A DNA stretch of 64,000 nt from DSFO01 sp041640715 (GTDB taxonomy: Archaea > Thermoproteota > Thermoprotei > Gearchaeales > Gearchaeaceae), in contig JBEPZU010000005.1 of assembly GCA_041640715.1 (NCBI GenBank), positions 9,806 to 73,805 of the forward strand, written 5' to 3'. This document shows, piece after piece, positions 60,770-64,000 of this stretch. A program made the translations under genes and the position numbers. The first letter of the stretch is position 1. The number at the start of each line of letters is the position of its first letter. Under the pieces are notes generated by a model. The model did no database searches. It was not told the DNA's origin and was given only the letters and a program-made list of their open reading frames with translations.

Positions 60770-61854
60770 TGCATAACGTAGTAATACTTCTAAAAAAGTC
60801 AAGAATATATATAGAAGAAGTAAAAAAAGAAGAATTAATTTTAATTAAAAACTATTTTAAAAAGATAAATGTAATTGAAGAAAAAAATTCTGTTTTTTCA
60901 TTAATATTAGAAGATGAAGATATTTTAAATAATTTACCAGAAAATATTGAAATATTTAAAGAAATAAAAATTTCTTATAATAACTTTATTTCTAATCCTC
61001 CTCCTATGAAAATCGGTGATAGAGTTTTCGATTTCAAAAACAAAGTCTACGTAATGGGAATTTTGAACATAACGCCCGATTCCTTCTACGATGGAAATCT
61101 CTATTTTGATCACGAAAAAGCTTTCAAAAGAGCAGAGCTCATGTGGAAAGAAGGGGCAGACATAATAGATATAGGAGGTGAATCTACTAGACCAGGTTCT
61201 GTTAGGATATCTGAGGATGAAGAACTTAGAAGAGTGATACCAGTACTGAAGAGGGTGAAAAGCGAGCTCGATGTAATAGTTTCTGTAGATACTTACAAAA
61301 GCAAAGTAGCTGAAGAAGCCATATCCCATGGTGCAGATCTCATAAATGACATAAGCGGTTTGATTGCCGATGAAAGAATGGGGGATGTAGTAAGTAAATA
61401 CCAAATTCCTTTAGTCATTATGCATATAAGAGGAAACCCTGCAATAATGCAAATCAACCCAAGCTATAATGATGTGGTCATTGACGTAATAAGATCTCTC
61501 AGGACCAAGATCTCATTCGCCAAATATAAAGGGATAAAGGAAGAGAATATAATAATAGATCCTGGAATAGGCTTCGGTAAGACTTTGGAGAACAACTTAG
61601 ATTTGATAATAAGGCTCAAAGAAATTAAGTGTATAGGAAGACCCATATTAATAGGTTTGTCTAGGAAATCTTTCATAGGAAAAATCCTAGATCTTCCTCC
61701 TGAGGAAAGGCTTGAAGGAACGATCGCAGCAAATGCTTTGGCGATAATCAACTCTGCTAACATAATCAGAGTGCATGACGTAAAAGAAGCGAAAAGGGTT
61801 GCAAGATTGGGAGAACATTTCCTAGATAGAATTAATAAATATTTCTCGGGATAG
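60769..61854 (+). CDS. folP: Dihydropteroate synthase with an N-terminal extension
   Basis: 361 residues. The DHPS core begins at about residue 95: MGILNITPDSFYDGN, DIGGESTRPGS, DVIVSVDTYKS, DPGIGFGKT, GLSRKSFIG and IRVHDV. The first 85 or so residues (IYIEEVKKEELILIKNYF onward) are an unusual, AT-rich extension of unknown role. It joins a pterin to an aminobenzoate-type moiety for the folate-like carrier. It is one base into folC and 8 bp before the Rieske gene. Confidence 0.93.
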   Translation: MHNVVILLKKSRIYIEEVKKEELILIKNYFKKINVIEEKNSVFSLILEDEDILNNLPENIEIFKEIKISYNNFISNPPPMKIGDRVFDFKNKVYVMGILNITPDSFYDGNLYFDHEKAFKRAELMWKEGADIIDIGGESTRPGSVRISEDEELRRVIPVLKRVKSELDVIVSVDTYKSKVAEEAISHGADLINDISGLIADERMGDVVSKYQIPLVIMHIRGNPAIMQINPSYNDVVIDVIRSLRTKISFAKYKGIKEENIIIDPGIGFGKTLENNLDLIIRLKEIKCIGRPILIGLSRKSFIGKILDLPPEERLEGTIAANALAIINSANIIRVHDVKEAKRVARLGEHFLDRINKYFSG

Positions 61855-61862
61855 AGAATTAT

Positions 61863-62180
61863 ATGGAAGAGTATAGGAAAACGAATTTAAAGGCAGATGA
61901 TGTAAAGGATGGTTCTCTAATCAAGGTCGAGGTGGATGGAGAAGAAATAGTTATAGCTAAAGTCAAGGGCAGGTTTTATGGAATAGGTGCTTATTGTAAA
62001 CATGAAGAATGGGATCTTTCTGAAGGTACATTGAGCGATACCAAAATAGTATGCGCCGGTCATGGTGCTTTTTGGGATCTCGAAACTGGTAAAGGAGAAT
62101 TCGTAGAACCCCTTGAAGATGAACCGATCTACGATGTTAAAGTAATAGAAGGATATCTTTGCGTTAAAAAGAAATCCTGA
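61863..62180 (+). CDS. Rieske-type [2Fe-2S] ferredoxin
   Basis: 105 residues with the cluster ligands Cys45-x-His47 (AYCKHEEW) and Cys64-x2-His67 (IVCAGHGAFWDL), spaced 16 residues apart, the standard soluble Rieske ferredoxin pattern. It would carry one electron to an oxygenase or other partner not evident here. Its stop overlaps the ATG of the SRPBCC-M50-like gene (TGATG), so it is in one transcript with it. Confidence 0.92.
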   Translation: MEEYRKTNLKADDVKDGSLIKVEVDGEEIVIAKVKGRFYGIGAYCKHEEWDLSEGTLSDTKIVCAGHGAFWDLETGKGEFVEPLEDEPIYDVKVIEGYLCVKKKS

Positions 62181-63136
62181 TGATAATAAGAAAAGAAGAA
62201 TTCTTTGAAGGAATAAATAAAGAAGCTCTTTTCGATTTTTTATCGAATCCTCTAAATATAGAGAAGGTTTATCCAAAAGACTTAAAAGTAAAAGTAAAAA
62301 GTCTTGACGGTCAATATCAAATAAGTGCTTATATTCTAGGTCAAAGATTCGAATGGGTGTTATCTATAAAAGAACTCGAGAGGCCTACGAAAATAGTTGA
62401 TGAGCTAAAAGGTACATTGTTTAAAGAATGGAGAAACGTGCATGTGATAAAAGAAACAGAAAAAGGATCTTTAATGCAGGACGAAATATATTATAAAACT
62501 AAATTAGGTTTTTTAGTAGATATTTTAATTAAGAAATTTATAGAAAAAATAATTGATTACAGAAATAAATTTTTATTAAAGACATTCGGAAAAGAAATAT
62601 CATATGAATATAAAGATCCATTTAAAATAAGCATTTTTAGCGGAACATTAATTTTATCTACTATGTTCTTCTTTTCTCTATTTATTTTGTTATTTATTCC
62701 TAGAGGGTTGTTTTTTGATTTAATATTAGGATTAATTTCTTGGTTTTTAATATGGTATTCTTTTCATGACCTAGCTCATTTCTTAGTAGGTAATTTAGTG
62801 GGTGTGAAGTTTTCCAATTATTACATAGGCCTTTCCAATCTCTTTAGAATTAATTGGATACCTGAAAGAATTAGATTATTAATCATAGCCTTTGGACTGA
62901 AAATAGATAGGGCTTCTACTACTGCCTCTAAAAAGGGTTATTTCGCAATGTATCTTGCAGGTCCTGTAGCTAGTCTAATAATGCCTTTCATACCTGCATT
63001 TTATTTGCTCCATTTTGGCTCAACCTTAGCAGGATCTTTTCTATTAATATTATCCTTGGCTAATCTCGCTTTCAGCCTTTATTTTAGTCCTAAATATGGT
63101 TGTATAAACAAAGCTCTTAAATCATTGAAAAAATGA
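62180..63136 (+). CDS. SRPBCC-M50-like membrane protein fusion
   Basis: 318 residues. The first 140 residues have an SRPBCC/START-like pattern (FLSNPLNIEKVYPKDLKVKVK, EWRNVHVIKETEKG). From about 150 onward several membrane helices follow. HDLAH at 196-200 inside FHDLAHFLVGNLVGV resembles the M50 protease HExxH, and GPVASL at 261-266 resembles the M50 inner helix. It could be an intramembrane protease gated by a lipid-binding domain, or a non-proteolytic relative. It overlaps both neighbours, the Rieske gene and the topoisomerase (ATGA). Confidence 0.7.
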   Translation: MIIRKEEFFEGINKEALFDFLSNPLNIEKVYPKDLKVKVKSLDGQYQISAYILGQRFEWVLSIKELERPTKIVDELKGTLFKEWRNVHVIKETEKGSLMQDEIYYKTKLGFLVDILIKKFIEKIIDYRNKFLLKTFGKEISYEYKDPFKISIFSGTLILSTMFFFSLFILLFIPRGLFFDLILGLISWFLIWYSFHDLAHFLVGNLVGVKFSNYYIGLSNLFRINWIPERIRLLIIAFGLKIDRASTTASKKGYFAMYLAGPVASLIMPFIPAFYLLHFGSTLAGSFLLILSLANLAFSLYFSPKYGCINKALKSLKK

Positions 63137-64000
63137 ACTATATTGTAGTTGCAGAGAAAGGGAGTGTAGCTAAATCTCTTAGATCCTTTTTCAACTCGAT
63201 GAAAATAAATGCTATAGTGTCTTCTGTTAGAGGACATATCTTCGATGCAGATTTGCCCTTTGAATTCAAGAAATGGAGGAATGTGGATCCTTCTGAAATT
63301 TTCAAAATAAACAAGGTAATAACTGTGATTAGGGACAAGGAATCTTATCAGAACATAACCGAACTGTTCAAGACTTATGAAGGTGTTTTGGTCATAGCTA
63401 CAGATAATGATCACGAAGGTGAATTGATCGGTTTTGAGATTTTATCAATATATAGATCCACCAAAGGTTCTTTGGCTAAGTTTTATAGAATGCGTTTTAA
63501 CTCTACTAGCAAGGCTGAGTTGCTTAGAGCCTGGAGGAATCTTGAAAGTGATCTCAATTGGAGATGGGTCGATAAGGCTATATTTAGAAGAAATTTCGAC
63601 TTAATTACAGGTGCCGCATTCACAAGATTGCTTACTCTTAAAAGTTCTGAAAAAGGATATCGTGGTTTGATAAGCTGGGGTTCTTGTCAAACATGTACTC
63701 TTTACTTCATATCTGAAAGAGAGAAGGAGATAATGAACTTCAAGCCCCAAAAATACTGGTATTTTAAAGTATATTTAGAGAAAAACGGCGTCAAATTCAA
63801 AGCATATAGTGCTCATATAAAGGAGAAAGAGCAAGCTTTAAAATATTATGAACTTTTGAAAAAAATTAAAATCGCTAAGGTAAAAGAATATAGAACAGAA
63901 AAGAAAATCATAGCCAGGCCTTTACCCTTAAGGACTGATGATGCTTTGAAAGATTTAACTAAGATAACGAAACTAAGCGCTTCTAAAATTTTAGCTATTA
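63133..64000 (+). CDS. Type IA topoisomerase (Top3-like), 3' end cut by window edge
   Basis: The visible 289 codons from ATG 63133 run to the window edge without a stop. The TOPRIM motif is ATDNDHEGELIGFE, and GSCQTCTLYFI resembles the GSCQFPTL signature of eukaryotic/archaeal topoisomerase III. ARPLPLRTDDALKDLTKITKLSA precedes the active-site Tyr, which lies beyond the edge. It relaxes negative supercoils or resolves junctions. It overlaps the SRPBCC-M50-like gene by 4 bp. Confidence 0.9.
   Translation, partial: MNYIVVAEKGSVAKSLRSFFNSMKINAIVSSVRGHIFDADLPFEFKKWRNVDPSEIFKINKVITVIRDKESYQNITELFKTYEGVLVIATDNDHEGELIGFEILSIYRSTKGSLAKFYRMRFNSTSKAELLRAWRNLESDLNWRWVDKAIFRRNFDLITGAAFTRLLTLKSSEKGYRGLISWGSCQTCTLYFISEREKEIMNFKPQKYWYFKVYLEKNGVKFKAYSAHIKEKEQALKYYELLKKIKIAKVKEYRTEKKIIARPLPLRTDDALKDLTKITKLSASKILAI

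Noticed and set aside
1..64000. CRISPR arrays, rRNA genes or intact insertion sequences
   Set aside because: No regularly spaced repeats, rRNA-like stretches or transposase frames were seen by eye; a search could miss short remnants.

Overview
The window is a 64 kb piece of an archaeal chromosome, AT-rich (about one third GC by eye) and densely packed. It belongs to the Thermoproteota (crenarchaeal) grade. The evidence is a crenarchaeal-type family B DNA polymerase, Alba, TBP, Rpo6/RpoK, a group II chaperonin, ribosomal protein S26e, class I LysRS, archaeal ProRS, TrmI, the UPF0147 and FAU-1 families, an XPD-type Fe-S helicase and tRNA genes without encoded CCA. Many genes have a TATA box about 25 bp before the start codon and no ribosome binding site, so leaderless starts seem common. 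The phosphomevalonate dehydratase plus UbiD-type decarboxylase cluster argues against Sulfolobales, which use the classical decarboxylase route. I cannot name a genus.

Layout. 1-2.4 kb: a partial secreted protein, tRNA-Leu, a cation/proton antiporter and tRNA-Thr. 2.5-7.8 kb: a bacterial-type 6-phosphogluconate dehydrogenase, FAU-1, UPF0147, a zinc-ribbon protein, thymidylate kinase and an HD phosphohydrolase. 7.7-10.7 kb: the archaeal mevalonate cluster (UbiD-like decarboxylase and both phosphomevalonate dehydratase subunits). 10.7-25.9 kb: XPD helicase, an aminotransferase, PolB, prepilin peptidase, TldD/TldE, a CDP-alcohol phosphatidyltransferase, LysRS, S26e, ProRS, TrmI and small zinc-ribbon and coiled-coil proteins. 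25.9-29.2 kb: poorly known genes, including a KaiC-like ATPase with two orphan partners facing a 59-residue ribbon-helix-helix regulator. 29.2-35.5 kb: information-processing genes (Alba, RpoK, thermosome, N-acetyltransferase, TBP, signal peptidase) mixed with small membrane proteins.

35.5-45.7 kb is the most unusual part. A membrane-anchored ArsR-like regulator faces a run encoding a membrane-anchored VirB4/HerA-like N-terminal protein, a HerA/VirB4-like ATPase fold without a P-loop, a RecA paralog and an orphan. Next comes a 1213-residue anchored protein made of tandem LEA/WHy-like domains, then PRPP synthase, a degenerate phosphohexomutase, a ribbon-helix-helix protein and a glycosyltransferase. 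A candidate C/D box sRNA lies antisense between the glycosyltransferase and a Nudix-like gene. 46.3-49.8 kb is sparse: tRNA-Ala, an 0.8 kb stretch with decayed coding sequence, a DMT transporter, a thiolase and a 0.4 kb gap. Then come an M20-family protein with altered metal ligands and a CAU tRNA.

51.7-61.9 kb is a purine and folate block. purC-purM-purF-purD-folD-purN run leftward and purH-folC-folP run rightward from one divergent promoter. FolD, FolC and FolP would supply and retain the one-carbon carrier used by PurN and PurH. PurL/Q/S, PurE and PurB are not in the window. The rightward run continues with a Rieske ferredoxin, an SRPBCC-M50-like membrane fusion and a type IA topoisomerase cut by the window edge. 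I saw no rRNA genes, CRISPR arrays or intact insertion sequences.
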